From the NCBI RefSeq assembly GCF_904849725.1, contig NC_058523.1:110796189-110860188 (forward strand): a stretch of DNA of 64,000 nt. Direction: 5' to 3'. Of this stretch, positions 1 through 13,388 are shown one piece after another. Numbering within the stretch: the first letter of the stretch is position 1; every line of letters begins with the position of its first letter. The stretch comes from Hordeum vulgare subsp. vulgare. Its lineage: Eukaryota > Streptophyta > Magnoliopsida > Poales > Poaceae. Both the position numbers and the translations under genes were made by a program. The notes under the pieces are model-generated. The model made no database searches, was not told where the DNA came from, and saw only the letters and a program-made list of their open reading frames with translations.

Positions 1-1848
1 GAAGAAATCTTCTGAAATGACGGCCTTCGGAGGATCGAGAATGAAAACAACTCTGAAATTCATCGGATAGATATGGAAGGAATTTCTCATGATCGAGAAC
101 AATTCAAGATGATAACACAAAGTTGAAATGATGAATCTTAAAAGAATGGAAAAAGACTTGAGAAAAACACCTCTTCGGTCTTCAATGGAGTGAATGACGA
201 GAAGGAGCACCACCAAAATTACTGCGACACTCCAGAATGATGAAGAATGAAAGGTTGAGCCAATGATGAGAATAAATTCAAATAGATCTTGGATAATGAA
301 CATGAATGATGGAATCCATACTTATGTCACACTTGAAAAGATTTAGAGACCCCCAAGAAAGATTACAAGAGTCAGATAAGATCTTGGGAAAGAACGTGTG
401 AGTTATGGGCCCACTCAACAGAAACACAGTTGAAAAGTTTGCTCAGAAAGAGAGATACTGCATCGGTATAACTGAAAACTTGATGAGGTTGGGAACCTCG
501 AAATAATTGAAAGGATTGAGAACAAGAAACTCTGAGATATCTTGAACACTCCGGATAGAACGGAGAGAGATGAAAAAAACAAGAAGGACTTGAATAAGAA
601 TTTCCAACACAGGAATCATTGAACAAAAGAAAAGGATATGATGAACACCGAGAGCTTGAATTGAATACACTAGAAAAGAGAACAAGAATGAATAAATGAT
701 GAACTAGAACTCCTAAGAATCTTCACCATGAAACACCGGATACCAGACAGAAGAGAAGATAGCGGAAGCAACACTAAAAAGAAGACACTTGGATGGGAAT
801 TGAATCACTAAAGAAAAGGACGAGAGGGCGGGGAAAACAAAGACAACTTGGGACAAATGAGACGAACTCCAAAAAGAAATGAGAGATTGTTCTTGTAAAT
901 ATTGGAGATGATTGAGTTCACTTGGAGAGAAGCACACCGGATGAAAAGAATTGATAAGACAACTTGATTGAGCAAAAGAATTAATTAGCATTCCCATAGA
1001 AATATGAGAACACCGCTAGGAAAGATATGAATTCACCACTTGACATCGAAGCAACTCGGATTACCATACTCCAACAAAACAAAGGATGAGGCTTACAACA
1101 CAAGCCGGAACAAATTCATGACAGAGATTTCGAACGATATTTTCGTGGTATTCCACTAGATGTCGAACTCTAACCTCACATCATGCATCTGTTGGAAGAT
1201 TGTCCAATAAGTAACTACTTGAATTCCCACCTAAGGACTCCCGAAATTTTCTGGTCATGCAATCGGGTCCATGGATACAAGGAGTAAAATCCATCACTCA
1301 ACTCCTAGCAATAACACTAACTGTCCATTGTATCACATCCGTCAACACATAACTAGAGATCTCGGAAACTTATCTATCTCAGACCCTCGTAATCACAACG
1401 ATATTAAGTATGGCGGTACCCCCGAACTCTGTGCACTAGTACTGGGGATGTCGGCCTTATCTCGCCACTACTAGTATTGAAGCAATTTCGAACATCCTCC
1501 ATCGTGAGATACTAAGACATCTGAATGATAGTGATGTGCTCAAGAATCCCCTGGAGCTCAACTCCCCAGAATAAAATCAACACAGAAGGAGGCACTAAGT
1601 CAGAACTCCGTCACATCGATATCATATAGATTCCAAAAATATCCGCGTGATCCTAAAAAATTGAGTGAGAAGAGGATTAGAATTAAAATTAGTACGTCAA
1701 GATTCCTCACCAGAACATTGAAGAGGAGAAAAAACAATCCTACTCTCTGATATATAACTAGACTCAAAGTAAGCTTTCACTAGACTTGACTCGGCCAAGT
1801 TCGATCAATCAAAGGGGCTCCTAGGTCGGTACTGCTCTCATACCAACT
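1..1848 (-). mobile_element. Internal (non-coding) part of a Sukkula-like LTR element, cut by the window edge
   Basis: This stretch lies inside the minus-strand element whose LTR starts at 1849. A primer-binding-site-like sequence (complement of TGGTATGAGAGC, one base off the common TGGTATCAGAGC) sits at 1834-1845, three bases from the LTR end, so reverse transcription would run leftwards from here. The rest is A-rich on the plus strand and has only short ORFs with low-complexity Ser/Phe/Leu-rich translations. I recognise no gag or pol motif. Sukkula elements are described as large retrotransposon derivatives with non-coding interiors, which fits. The second LTR must lie outside the window. 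Confidence 0.6.
1834..1845 (-). other. Primer-binding site of the Sukkula-like element
   Basis: Read on the minus strand the LTR ends GTTACA, is followed by AGT, and then by TGGTATGAGAGC, which matches the initiator Met-tRNA 3' complement TGGTATCAGAGC at 11 of 12 positions. It fixes the element's orientation as minus. Confidence 0.65.
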
Positions 1849-3581
1849 TGTAACACCCAAGATGTGGTCCTATCCTTATTTTGGCGCGAGGGCCTTGACA
1901 GGAATAGAAACGCATCTCATCATTTCGCAAGAATGGATATCGGTACAAGTACATGTACTGAAAATATGAGTATAAGGAGTTGGCTTACACTCGCCACAAG
2001 CTACATCAAGATCACATCAATATAGCAATATCCACTCATCATGAATAAGAGCAGGGTCTGTCTACGGACGAAAGCAAATGATAAAATAACGACATCCATC
2101 CTTGCTATCCCAGGTTGCCGGCATGGAACCCATCCTAGATCGCAGAAGAAGAAGAAGAAACTCCAAGTAGCACAATCAGCGCAGTCACGTCAAAGTAACT
2201 CTTTACCTATACCTGCAACTGTTGTTGTAGTAATCTATGAGCCACAGGGACTCACCAATCTCATTTCCGAAGGTATCAAGACTAGCAAAGCTTAATGGGT
2301 GTGGTATGGTTAAGTGGTGAGGCTGCAGAAAGCGACTAAGCATTTATTTGAGATGGCTAACTTACGAGTACAACAATAAGAGGGGGGGGGGTGATCCATG
2401 CATAATTGGACATGTACTAATAATGATCAAATGAATGATCCTGAACACCTACTTACGTCAAACATAACCCCACCGTGTACTCGTCCGGATACAGAACTGA
2501 CGAGAAGAGACAGTCACGGTTACACACACAGTTGGCAAGTTTTAATTAAGTTTACTTCAGGTCTTCTAGAACCGGATGTTAAACAAACTTTCCAAGTTTG
2601 CTACATAACCGCGGGCACGGATTTCTGAAAGGTTTTACCCTGCAGGGGTGCTCCAACTAGTCCATCACAAACTACCACGCATTGTGCCGGAATGACCTCG
2701 ATCAGGGAAAATCCGTGATCTTCTAGGGTTCCTGTTGGAAAACGTCAACCTCTAGATAGCCCAAAGTATCCTCGGAATCCCACGCACGAGACGCTCGAGA
2801 AAGGTAAAACAAGTCCAGCAAGGCTGCCGGACGAGCCGACGATCCCGATAAGAGCCGCGCATCTCGTTCTCAGGGCACAATCGGATGAGCACTACGTACG
2901 GTGGCCGGATAGACATCCCCCGAGTTGCCTCGGGTGGCCCCGCAAGTGGCTCTGTTTGGTACCAACACCAGCAGCACTAGGTCCCTATATTATGTTGAAT
3001 TACTCCTCGAGTTCATGACACCCTATGTTTTTCAGTATTATCAGAATTATTATGTTGAGCAAATATAGTACCAATGTTGGGCCTTACCACACGAGTTTTA
3101 TCCCAAAACGAAAATCTAGGGGGTCCCCATAACAACCCCAAGCATGCTAGGAGCACTCATTTATGGAACATAACACCGGTAGCCGAAACTAAGGGCGACA
3201 ACGGTGGAACAAAACACCAGGCTCGAAGGCCAAAGCCTTCCACCTTTTACCAAGTATATAGGTGCATTAAATTAATTAACAATAATATGGTGATATAACA
3301 ACGAACAAATGTTTTCACATGGAAGCAACTACGCCTCCAACTAGCAATGCTATCAAAGGCTGAGCAAGCAGTAACATAGCCAAATAGTGGTTTGCTAGGT
3401 TGTAGAAAGGTTAAAGGTTTTCATGGAAATGTTGAGAGGTTGGCATTTAACAGGTGGTAGGCAGCGAGACATAGCGAAATAAACAAAACAACTAGCATGT
3501 CATTGATAGTAATGGTATCTAGGGAAATGATCATCTTGCATGTGATCCTGCTTGGAAGAAGAACGACTCCGTGAAGCAGAC

Positions 3582-5190
3582 TGCTACTGCGACAACAGAC
3601 CTTCCGTGGCAATGGCCCAGGAATCCTGCTGCTACGGGCTACACCTATAGGGACTTCCTTGGCAAATATGCAAAGGATTTCCCCGCGGCCTTGGAGCCTT
3701 GCGTTGGTGTTCCCTTGAAGAGGAAAGGGTGATGTAGCACAGCAGCGGTAAGTATTTCCCTCAGTTTTGAGAACCAAGGTATCGATCCAGTGGGAGGATC
3801 GCGTCAAGTCACAAGTACCTGCACACACACACAAAGAGCTTGCACCCAACGCTATGAAGGGGTTGTCTATCCCTTATAGATTGTTTGCAAAGTGAGAATT
3901 GAAAGCAAAAAGTAAACAAAGCAAAGTAAAAGTGAAAGTGGAGACGATAGTTGTGAATAGACCCGGGGGCCGTAGTGTTCACTAGTGGCTTCTCTCATGA
4001 AAGCAAGTAGACGGTGGGTGAACGAATTACTGTTGAGCAATTGATAGAACCGCGCAAAGTCGTGACGTTATCTATGGCAATGATTGTATCTATAGGCATC
4101 ACATCCAAAACAAGTAGACCGATACTTTCTGCATCTACTACTATTACTCCACACGTCGACCGCTATCCAGCATGCATCTAGTGTATTAAGTCCAAAAGAA
4201 CAGAGTAACGCTTTAAGCAAGATGACATGATGTAGATGAACAATCTCAAATTTATGATGAAAGCGCATCTTGTTACCCTTCATGGCAACAACACGATGTG
4301 TGCCTTGCTGCCCCTTCTGTCACTGGGAAAGGTCACCGCACGGTACGAACCCAAAACCAATCACTTCTCCCATTGCAAGAATCATAGATCTAGTTGGCCA
4401 AACAAAACCCAAGACTCGGAGAGACTTACAAGGATATCAAATCATGCATATAAGAAATCAACAAAGATTCAAATATAATTCATAGATAATCTGATCACAA
4501 ATCCACAATTCATCGGATCTCAACAAACACATCGCCAAAGAGGATTACATCGGATAGATCTCCATGAAGATCATGGAGAACTTTGTATTGAAGATCCAAG
4601 AGAAAGAAGAAGCCATCTAGCTACTAACTACGGACCCGTAGGTCTGAAGTGGACTACTCACGAGTCATTGGAGAGGCGGTGATGTTGATGTAGAAGCCCT
4701 CCAACTCCAAAGTCCCCTCCGGCAGGGCACCGGGAAGGGTCTCCAGATGAGATCTCGCGGAAACGGAATCTTGCGGCGGCGGAAAAGTGTTTTCGTGGAT
4801 GCCCTGATATTTTCTGCGATTTTAGGGAATTGATAGGCCAAAGAGCTAGGGCAGGGGAGTGCCAGGGAGGCCACAAGCCTGGTTGCCGTGGCCCCCCTGG
4901 CCACGGCAATAGGTCTTGTGGGCTCCCTGTGGGCCCCCTGCCTTGGCCCTCAATCCTCCAGATCTTCTTCTATTCTGGAAAAATTTATTTCGGGGATTTT
5001 ATTCCGTTTGGACTCCGTTCCAAAATCAGATCCGAAAAGAGTCAAAAACACAGAAATAACAGGAACTGTCACTTGTCACTGAATTAATAAGTTAGTCCAA
5101 AAAACATATAAAAGGTATATAAAACATCCAAAGTTGACAAGATAACAATGTGAAACCATCAAAAATTATAGATACGTTTGAGACGTATCA
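3582..5190 (-). repeat. 3' LTR of the Sabrina-like element
   Basis: A 1609-bp direct repeat of 8793-10401, ending with the sequence GAGACGTATCA. The adjacent polypurine tract, read on the minus strand just before the LTR, is GCTTGGGGATGCT at about 5191-5205. Scattered substitutions separate it from the partner LTR, for instance around 4670-4770 against 9890-9990. Confidence 0.9.
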
Positions 5191-7863
5191 AGCATCCCCA
5201 AGCTTAACTCATGCTCGTCCTCGAGTAGGGAAGTGATAAAGAATGAATTTTTTATGCTTTCATGCTACCTAGCATAGATGTCCTTTGTAACTCCTCTTAT
5301 GTGACGTGAATGTTCAGATCCATTAGATTCAAAACAATAGTTTGCTATTGACGTGGAGACAATAATAATTCAAGCAAACTAGCAAGGTAATCATGAACTT
5401 TCAAAATAGCAAGGCCAAAAGTAAGTTGTCCCTACAAAATCATATAGTAAGTTATCCTGGCACAACGAATTTAAATCATGCACAACCTTGGTATTGGCCA
5501 AGTAATTGTTTTCACACCTTTACTTTCTCAAACTTTTTCAACTCTCACGCAATACATGAGCGTGAGCCATGGTTTTAGCACTATAAGTGGAATGGAGTGT
5601 GGTGGAGGTTGCAAGGCAAACAAGGAGAAGATGGTCACATTGACTAGGCATATCAATGAGCTATGGAGATTCTCATCAATAGATATCAACGTGAATGAGT
5701 AGGGATTGACATACAAATGATGCACTAGAGCTAAGAGTATGTGAAATCTCTTAAAGAAAACTAGTGGGTGTGCATCCAACTTGCTTGCTCACGAAGACCT
5801 AAGGCAATTTTGAGGAAGCCTATCATTGGAATATACAAACCAAGTTATATGATGAAAATTTCCCACTAGCTATATGGTGGTGACAAAATGAGAGACTCTC
5901 AATCATGAAGATCATGGTGCTTAATATGCACAAGTGTGGAGAGGTAGTAGCATTGTCCCTTCTCTCTTTTTCTCTCATTTTTTTGGTGGGCTCTTTGGCC
6001 TCTTTTTTTATTTTTTTTATTATGGTGGGCATCTTTCGCCTCTTTTATTTCCTCACATGGGACAATGCTCCATCAATGATGATCATCACACTTACAACTC
6101 AAAACTTAGAGCAATGATGACTCTATATGGAATGCCTTCGGTAGTGTATCGTGACAATGATCTAGCATGGCATAGACATCAATGGAAACATCATGCTAGC
6201 TATCTTACGATCATGCAATGGCAATGTAGAAGTGGTGGCACATGTCATGGTGGTAGTCGTATGGCAATATATCTCGGAATAGCTTTGAAAAAGCCATAGT
6301 AGGTAGCTATGGTGGCTGTTTTGAGGGAGACTATATGGGTGGTTTTGTGCACCGGCGAAAGTTGCACGGTACTAAAGAAGATAGTGATGGTGGAAGGTGA
6401 AAGTGCATCTAAATCATGGACTCAACATTAGTCATGAAGAACTCATATACTTGTTGCAAAAGTTTTAGTAGTAATCAAAACAAAGCATTCAATGCATACT
6501 CCTAGGGGAAGGGTTGGTAGGTATAAACCATCGCGCGATCCCGACCGCCACACAAAGGATGACAATCAATAGACTAATCGTGCTCAAACTGCATCACATA
6601 GCGGTTCACCATACGTGCATGCTACGGGAATCACTAACTTCAACACAAGTATTTCTAAATACACAACACCTTACTAGTATAACTTCAATATTACCACAAC
6701 CACAACTCAAAACTAATTGAGATGAATCAAACTTCTCCAACTACTCAATGCACATGAAGGTGGAAGTTTTCATATCCCTTTGGATAACTACCCCTTTTGA
6801 GACTACTATCATAGCATAGATCAACTACCAAGCCACGCACGCTGTGCTCTAAAAGATATAAGTGAAGCACATAGAGCAAAATCAACTAGCTCAAAAGATA
6901 TACGTGAAACACATGTGAGCTGAATTGTCTAACCAAAGGATATAAGTGAAGCTTGACAAAATCACGGTGAGTGCATGTCTCTCTCTCTAGGTGTGCAGCA
7001 AGGATGTTTGTGACACAACAAAAATAAAATGCTCTTACGATACAAGACGCTCCACGCAAAACACATAACATGTGGTGAATAAAAATATAGCCCCAAGTAA
7101 CGTTACCGATGGATTGAAGACGAAAGAGGGGATGCCTTCCCGGGGCATCCCCAAGCTTAGGCTTTTACGGAATCCTTGAATCAACTTGGGGTGCCTTGGG
7201 CATCCCCAAGCTTGAGCTCTTGCCACTCTTTATCCTTTTGTCCATAAGAACTTCACCCAAAACTTGAAAACTTCACAACACGAAACTTACACAGAAACTC
7301 GTGATAACATTAGTATAAGAAAGCAAACCACCACTTCCTTAGGTACTTTGGCAAACTTAAATTCTACTTATGTTGATGTTGGATTACTGTATTTTCAATC
7401 TTCCATGGCTAGTACCCCCCTATACTATCCATTGTTTCATCAAAATAAGCAACCAACTCAACAAAAACAGAATCTGTTAACAGCAGACCAGTCTGTAGCA
7501 ATATGTATACTTCGTATACTTCTGGTACTTCAAAAATTCTGCAAATTTACGACAGTCTGAAGAATTTGCGTAGCAATCAGCAGCAAAAATAATCAACTCA
7601 AAATCTCTTACAGAAAAAAATGAAAATTCTTTTTGTGAGAAGAAAGTTTCTGTCTTTTCCAGCATGACCAAACGATCATCCCCAAGACTAATCATAACGG
7701 TTTTGCTTGGCACAAACTAAAAAAGAAACACAAAAAACACAATCATAACAGAATTACGAAAGTGTGGAAAACACAAAACAGAAAGAAAAAGGATAGATTC
7801 GTTGGGTTGCCTCCCAACAAGCGCTATTGTTTAACGCCCTTAGCTAGGCAAAAGGTGATGGAA
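5191..7863 (-). other. Non-coding interior of the Sabrina-like element
   Basis: About 2.7 kb between the polypurine tract and the gag remnant. Only short unrelated ORFs occur and none resembles a retroelement enzyme. It contains a conserved motif at 7805-7849 (GGGAGGCAACCC-type on the minus strand) that recurs in the second Sabrina-like element at 37021-37065, just downstream of coding sequence in both cases. Confidence 0.75.
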
Positions 7864-8547
7864 TCACGTATAGTCATCTTTGGTGCTCAAACCATAAGTA
7901 GTGTGATCATTTATCATCTTAAGATCTTCATCTTTATTGGATGACTCACCACTAGCTTTAGGAACAAAAACAGACTTGATGGTATTTTTGAGAGTGAGAT
8001 TTGGAGTATTTTGCACAGCGGCAAAAGCGGAACCCAAGTTGGTTATGACATCTTCTAGTTTGCCAATTCTAGAGGAATCATTAACTATAGGTTCCTTCTC
8101 CCTTAAATTTTTCAAAACCATTCCCACTATGGATCCGTACTGAGTAATTTGATTGTGGATCTTTCTATCCAAACCCTCAATAAGTTCAACTGTGGAAATT
8201 TTGTTTTCAATAGCGTCAAGCCTTTGCGTCACGTGTTCCAAGGTCAAGGAAGTTCCATTAACCATGAGCGGGGGTGAGCCTACCAAATTCATGATAACTC
8301 CATAGGAGTCAACAGTATGACTCCCCAAAAAGTTCCCGCCTATGATGGTATCAAGAATATACCTATTTCAAGGAGAGATTCCAACATAAAAACTGCGAAG
8401 AAGAACGGTAGTGGATTGCTTACGAGTAGATCTACTTTGAGCATTGCAAATCCTGTACCAAGTGTCCTTTAAATTTTCTTCCTCAATCTGCTTGAAATTG
8501 AGAACTTCGTTCTCAGGGGTATTGTTTGGAGTGGTGGGTCTAGCCAT
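7864..8547 (-). pseudogene. Athila-type gag fragment
   Basis: Read on the minus strand from the ATG at 8547, the frame runs about 227 codons to the stop at 7864 with one internal TGA near 8365. The start (Met-Ala-Arg-Pro-Thr-Thr-Pro) and the middle (Gly-Ser-His-Thr-Val-Asp-Ser) are what I recall of the gag N-terminal part of Sabrina-type elements. The internal stop sits where a Trp codon would be expected, a TGG to TGA change. A stretch around Arg-Leu-Asp-Ala-Ile-Glu-Asn-Lys looks coiled-coil-like. The product would be a structural capsid-type protein. No nucleic-acid-binding knuckle or protease follows, so this is a truncated gag. Confidence 0.7.
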
Positions 8548-8792
8548 AGATGGACTATCCCACACACAAACGAGCAGGCAGTAAGCGAGTGAAACAGGAA
8601 AAGGAGAAAGGCAAAAAGGCAAAAGAAAATGGCAAGGGAGAAAGGCAAATGAAAACGGCAAATGTGAAGTGGGGGAGAGGAAATCGAGGGGCAACTGGCA
8701 AAAAAGGTAAATGCAAGAGATGAGTTTGTGACACCTACTTGGATAGATCTTGACTTGATCTCTCCTCCCAGCAACGACGCTAGAAATCCTTC

Positions 8793-10401
8793 TGCTACTG
8801 CGACAACAAACCTTCCCTGACAACGGTGCCAGGAATCCTGCTGCTACGGGCTACGCCTATAGGGACTTCCTTGGCAAATATGCAAAGGATTTCCCCGCGG
8901 CCTTAGAGCCTTGCGTTGGTGTTCCCTTGAAGAGGAAAGGGTGATGTAGCACAGTGGCGGTAAGTATTTCCCTTAGTTTTGAGAACCAAGGTATCGATCC
9001 AGTGGGAGGATCGCGTGAAGTCACAAGTACCTGCACACACACAAAGAGCTTGCACCCAACGCTATGAAGGGGTTGTCAATCCCTTATAGATTGTTTGCAA
9101 AGTGAGAACTGAAAGCAAAAATTAAACAAAGCAAAGTAAAAGTGAAAGTGGAGACGATAGTTGTGAATAGACCCGGGGGCCGTAGTGTTCACTAGTGGCT
9201 TCTCTCATGAAAGCAAGTACACGATGGGTGAACGAATTACTGTCGAGCAATTGATAGAACCGCGCGAAGTCGTGACGTTATCTATGGCAATGATTGTATC
9301 TATAAGTATCATGTCCAAAACAAGTAGACCGATACTTTCTGCATCTACTACTATTACTCCACACGTTGACCGCTATCCAGCATGCATCTAGTGTATTAAG
9401 TCCAAAAGAACAGAGTAACGCTTTAAGCAAGATGACATGATGTAGATGAACAATCTCAAATTTATGATGAAAGCCCATCTTGTTACCCTTGATGGCAACA
9501 ACATGATGCGTGCCTTGCTGCCCCTTCTGTCACTGGGAAAGGTCACCGCACGGTATGAACCCAAAACCAAGCACTTCTCCCATTGCAAGAATCATAGATC
9601 TAGTTGGCCAAACAAAACCCAAGACTCAGGGAGACTTACAAGGATATCAAATCATGCATATAAGAAATCAGCGAAGACTCAAATATAATTCATAGATAAT
9701 CTGATCACAAATCCACAATTCATCGGATCTCGACAAACACACCGCCAAAGAGGATTACATCAGATAGATCTGCATGAAGATCATGGAGAACTTTGTATTG
9801 AAGATCCAAGAGAGAGAAGAAGCCATCTAGCTACTAACTACGGACCCGTAGGTCTGAAGTGGACTACTCATGAGTCATTGGAGAGGCGATGATGTTGATG
9901 TAGAAGCCCTCCAAATCCAAAGTCCCCTCCGGTAGGGCACCGGGAAGGGTCTCCAGATGAGATCTCGCAAAAACGGAAGATTGCGGCGGCGGAAAAGTGT
10001 TTTCGTGGATGCCCTGATTTTTTCTGCGATTTTAGGGAATTTATAGGACAAAGAGCTAGGGCAGGGGAGCGCGAGGGAGGCCACAAGCCTGGTTTGCCGC
10101 GCCCCCCCTGGCCGCGGCAACAGGGCTTGTGGGCTCCCTGTGGGCCCCCTGCCTTGGCCCTCAAGCCTCCCGATCTTCTTTTGTTCTGGAAAAATTTATT
10201 TCAGGGATTTTATTCCTTTGGACTCCGTTCCAAAATCACATCTAAAAAGAGTCAAAAACACAGAAAAAACAGGAACTGGCACTTGGCACTGAATTAATAA
10301 GTTAGTCCCAAAAAAGATATAAAAGGTATATAAAACATCCAAAGTTGACAAGATAACAACGTGAAACCATAAAAAATTATAGATACGTTTGAGACGTATC
10401 A
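8793..10401 (-). repeat. 5' LTR of the Sabrina-like element
   Basis: A 1609-bp LTR equal in length to its partner at 3582-5190. The first bases on the minus strand are TGATACGTCTCAAACG. The degenerate PBS lies at about 8765-8790. Confidence 0.9.
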
Positions 10402-10406
10402 CAGAC

Positions 10407-11617
10407 GAACCGACGTAGTCGAACGGTTCCTTGCATTCTGACACGCTTACTGAACTCTATCGAGACGGAGCAAACCGGAAACAAGAATCAACACACGATA
10501 TTCACCACGACACATGCACGACATGATGCACAACACATATGATGCGTGAACAGTTTAATTATGCAAGGCATGGCATGACAATTCTAGACAATCAAACACT
10601 ACACATTGAGTGAAGCTCAATATGCAACGGGTTGCATATTAACGAAACTCCACATTTAAATATTTAGTTCACTCTTGTTTTTGTACACGGCAATATTAGA
10701 TGTTGTTTAGACATGGCAAGGGTGCATCACAAATAAACTACCTATCCAGACATTTTAAATGAGGACACAAACATCATATAGCATTTCCGAAATGACCTCA
10801 TGTGTTAACTTTGAAATATGTCCAGATCTGACCTAAACATATTTTATGTTTGTTAAACGGAAAAACAAAGTGGTTCACGTAAAACTACGCGTCATTCTAG
10901 TCGGTCTACATATGTAGCTCATCTCCAACGGAGCTACGATTAACTAGCTTAAAATTTTAAACTGTTTTAGCATGACATCACGCAAAACAAGGCAAACAAC
11001 AAGGTTAAGAGTTTTATTTATGCATGAGAGTTGGAAAATATTAATCTAAACGAAATCTACACGTTTTACATATATAACTTGTTTCGACCCGATGCACGGT
11101 TTAAAAGCTACGGGCGTTTTAAAATCATGCAATTTTCTGAAATCCCTCGTAATTCGAAAGTTCGCAGGACGTAGAAAAAACTACACGGGCCTAATCTTCT
11201 ACTATCGGGCCTAACATGGCAGCGCAAGATAGCAATAACGTGCGAGGGCGGGGAATAGGCACAAGTGAGTGGGAGGCCTTACCTTGGGCCGATTGGCCGG
11301 CTCGGGGCGTTGGCTGGAAGGCGACCGGCTCGCCTGGCTGGGCCGACGTGGCCACGCGAGAAGTGAGGCTGGGCCGCACACGGGAGGCCGATCCATAGGG
11401 GCAATAGTGAGCGCTGGGGTTCTCCCCTCGTCCCGATCCCGCTCAGGGCCGAGAGATGAGGCGGCGGCATTGCATGCGGAACTCCGGCGGCGGGCAGCTG
11501 TTGGCAACAAGGGAGGTCGAGGTGGTGGAGGGATCCGGTGGCGGGGCGATGGATCCGTCCATCCCCGGGGCGATTGCCACGGATGATGCTCCTGGAGCGG
11601 CCATATCGGGGCCTGAG
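10407..11617 (-). mobile_element. Middle piece of the split Sukkula-like LTR
   Basis: This continues the LTR interrupted at 3581 and is itself interrupted at 11617 by Angela. It is AT-rich to about 11190 and then strongly GC-rich. The overlapping ORFs in the GC-rich part on both strands are high-GC artefacts with no recognisable domain. Confidence 0.65.
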
Positions 11618-13388
11618 TCTTGGAAATATGTCCTAGAGGCAATAATAAAATGGTTATTATCATATTTCCTTGTTCATGATAATCGTCTATTGTTCATGCT
11701 ATAATTGTATTAACAGGAAACAGTAATAAATGTGTGAATAAATAGATCACAATGTGTCCCTAGCAAGCCTCTAGTTGGCTAGCTCGTTAATCAATAGATG
11801 ATCATGGTTTCCTGATCATGGGCATTAGATGTCATCGATAACGGGATCACATCATTGGGAGAATGATGTGATGGACAAGACCCAATCCTAAGCATAGCAC
11901 TAGATCGTATTGTTCGTATGCTAAAGCTTTTCTAATGTCAAGTGTGTTTTCCTTCGAACGTGAGATTGTGCAACTCCTGGATACCGTAGGAGTGCTTTGG
12001 GTATATCAAACGTCAAAACGTAACTGGGTGACTATAAAGGTGCACTACGGGTACCTCTGAAAGTGTCTGTTGGGTTGGCACGAATCGAGATCGGGATTTG
12101 TCACTCCGTGTGACGGAGAGTATCTCTGGGCCCACTCGGTAGAACATCATCATGAGCTCAATGTGATTAAGAAGTTAGTCAGAGGATGACGTGCTACGGA
12201 ATGAGTAAAGATACTTATCGGTAACGAGATTCAACAAGGTATAGGTATACCGATGATCGAATCTCGGGCAAGTTCTATACCGACAGACAAAGGGAATTGT
12301 ATACGGGATTGATTGAATCCTTGACATCGTGGTTCATCCGATGAAATCATCATGGAGCAAGTGGGAGCCACCATGGGTATCCAAACCCCGCTGATGGTTA
12401 TTGGCCGGAGAGGTGTCTCGGTCATGTTTGCCTGTTTCCCGAACCCGTAGGATCTACACACTTAAGGTTCGATGACGCTAGGGTTATAGGGAATTGTTAT
12501 ACGGGGTTACCGAAAGTTGTTCGGAGTCCTGGATGAGATCCCGGACATCACGACGAGCTTCAGAATGGTCCGGAGGTAGAGATTGATATATAGGATGGAT
12601 GGTTTTGGACACCGGAAATGTTTTGGGCATCCCGTGTAGCGTACCGGGACCACCGGAAATGGTCCCGAGGGTCCACCGAGAGGGGCCACCAGCCCCAAGA
12701 GGTAGCATAGGCCAAGAGGTGGAGGGCAACCAGCCCAAAGTGGGCTGGTGCGCCTCCCACAATGGGGCCCAAGGCGCAGGAGGTGGAGAGGGGGGGGGGA
12801 ACCCTAGGCGCTAGTGGGCCTAAGGCCCACCTAGGGGTGCGCCACCCCCTCCCCTGCCGTGGCCGGCGCACCTCCCATCTGGGGGGGCTGCCGCACCACC
12901 TAGGGTGGGAACCCTAGGGGTGGCACCCCCTTCCCCTACTCCTATATATACCTAGGGGTTTGGGGCTGTTTTGCACATTGTTTCTTCTCTCCCTCGGCGC
13001 AGCCCTGCTCCTCTCCTTCCTCCTCCTCCCACGGTGCTTGGCGAAGCCCTGCCGGGAGACCTCGTCTCTCCATAGACAACATGCCGTCGTGCTGCCGGCG
13101 ATCTTCCCCAACCTCTCCCTCCTCCTTGTTGGATCAAGGTGCGGGAGACGTCACCGGGCTGCACGTGTGTTGAACGCGGAGGTGCCGTGGTTCGGCACTA
13201 GATTGGAATCACACCGCGATCTGAATCACCGCGAGTACGACTCCATCATCCGCGTTATAGCAACGCTTCCGCTTAGCAATCTTCAAAGGTATGAAGATGC
13301 ACTCACCCCTCTCTCATTGCTGGTCTCTCCATAGGAAGATCTGAATATGGCGTTGGAAAATTTTGAATTTACGCTACGTTTCCCAACA
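11618..13388 (+). repeat. 5' LTR of the Angela element
   Basis: It starts TCTTGGAAATATG, where the terminal TG has become TC, and ends TTTCCCAACA. A TATA box lies at 12943-12950 and is followed by a CT-rich leader with splice-donor-like sites. The altered second base at the terminus should hinder integrase recognition of this end. Confidence 0.93.
12943..12950 (+). promoter_or_regulatory. TATA box of the Angela 5' LTR
   Basis: TATATATA is preceded by CTCC and followed by CCTAGGGGTTTGGGGC, the conserved promoter context also seen at 20000-20007 in the 3' LTR. It would drive genomic RNA synthesis by RNA polymerase II. Confidence 0.75.

Larger units (their letters stand above)
3582..10401 (-). 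mobile_element. Sabrina-like (Athila-clade) gypsy element, complete ends, non-autonomous
   Basis: Two direct LTRs of 1609 bp each (3582-5190 and 8793-10401) bracket a 3.6-kb interior, and the element is flanked on both sides by the 5-bp TSD CAGAC (3577-3581, 10402-10406). On the minus strand the LTR starts TGATACGTCTC and ends AGTAGCA. The PBS region next to 8793 is a decayed form of the tRNA-Asp-type site TGGCGCCGTTGCCGGGGA seen intact at 35961, which is typical of the Athila clade. Only a gag fragment is coded; protease, reverse transcriptase and integrase are absent, so it would need another element's enzymes. It sits inside the Sukkula-like LTR. Confidence 0.88.

Noticed and set aside
11211..11663. 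Pro/Arg-rich ORFs on both strands at 11.2-11.7 kb
   Set aside because: They are GC-rich LTR leader sequence; the frames overlap on both strands and cross the Angela insertion site.
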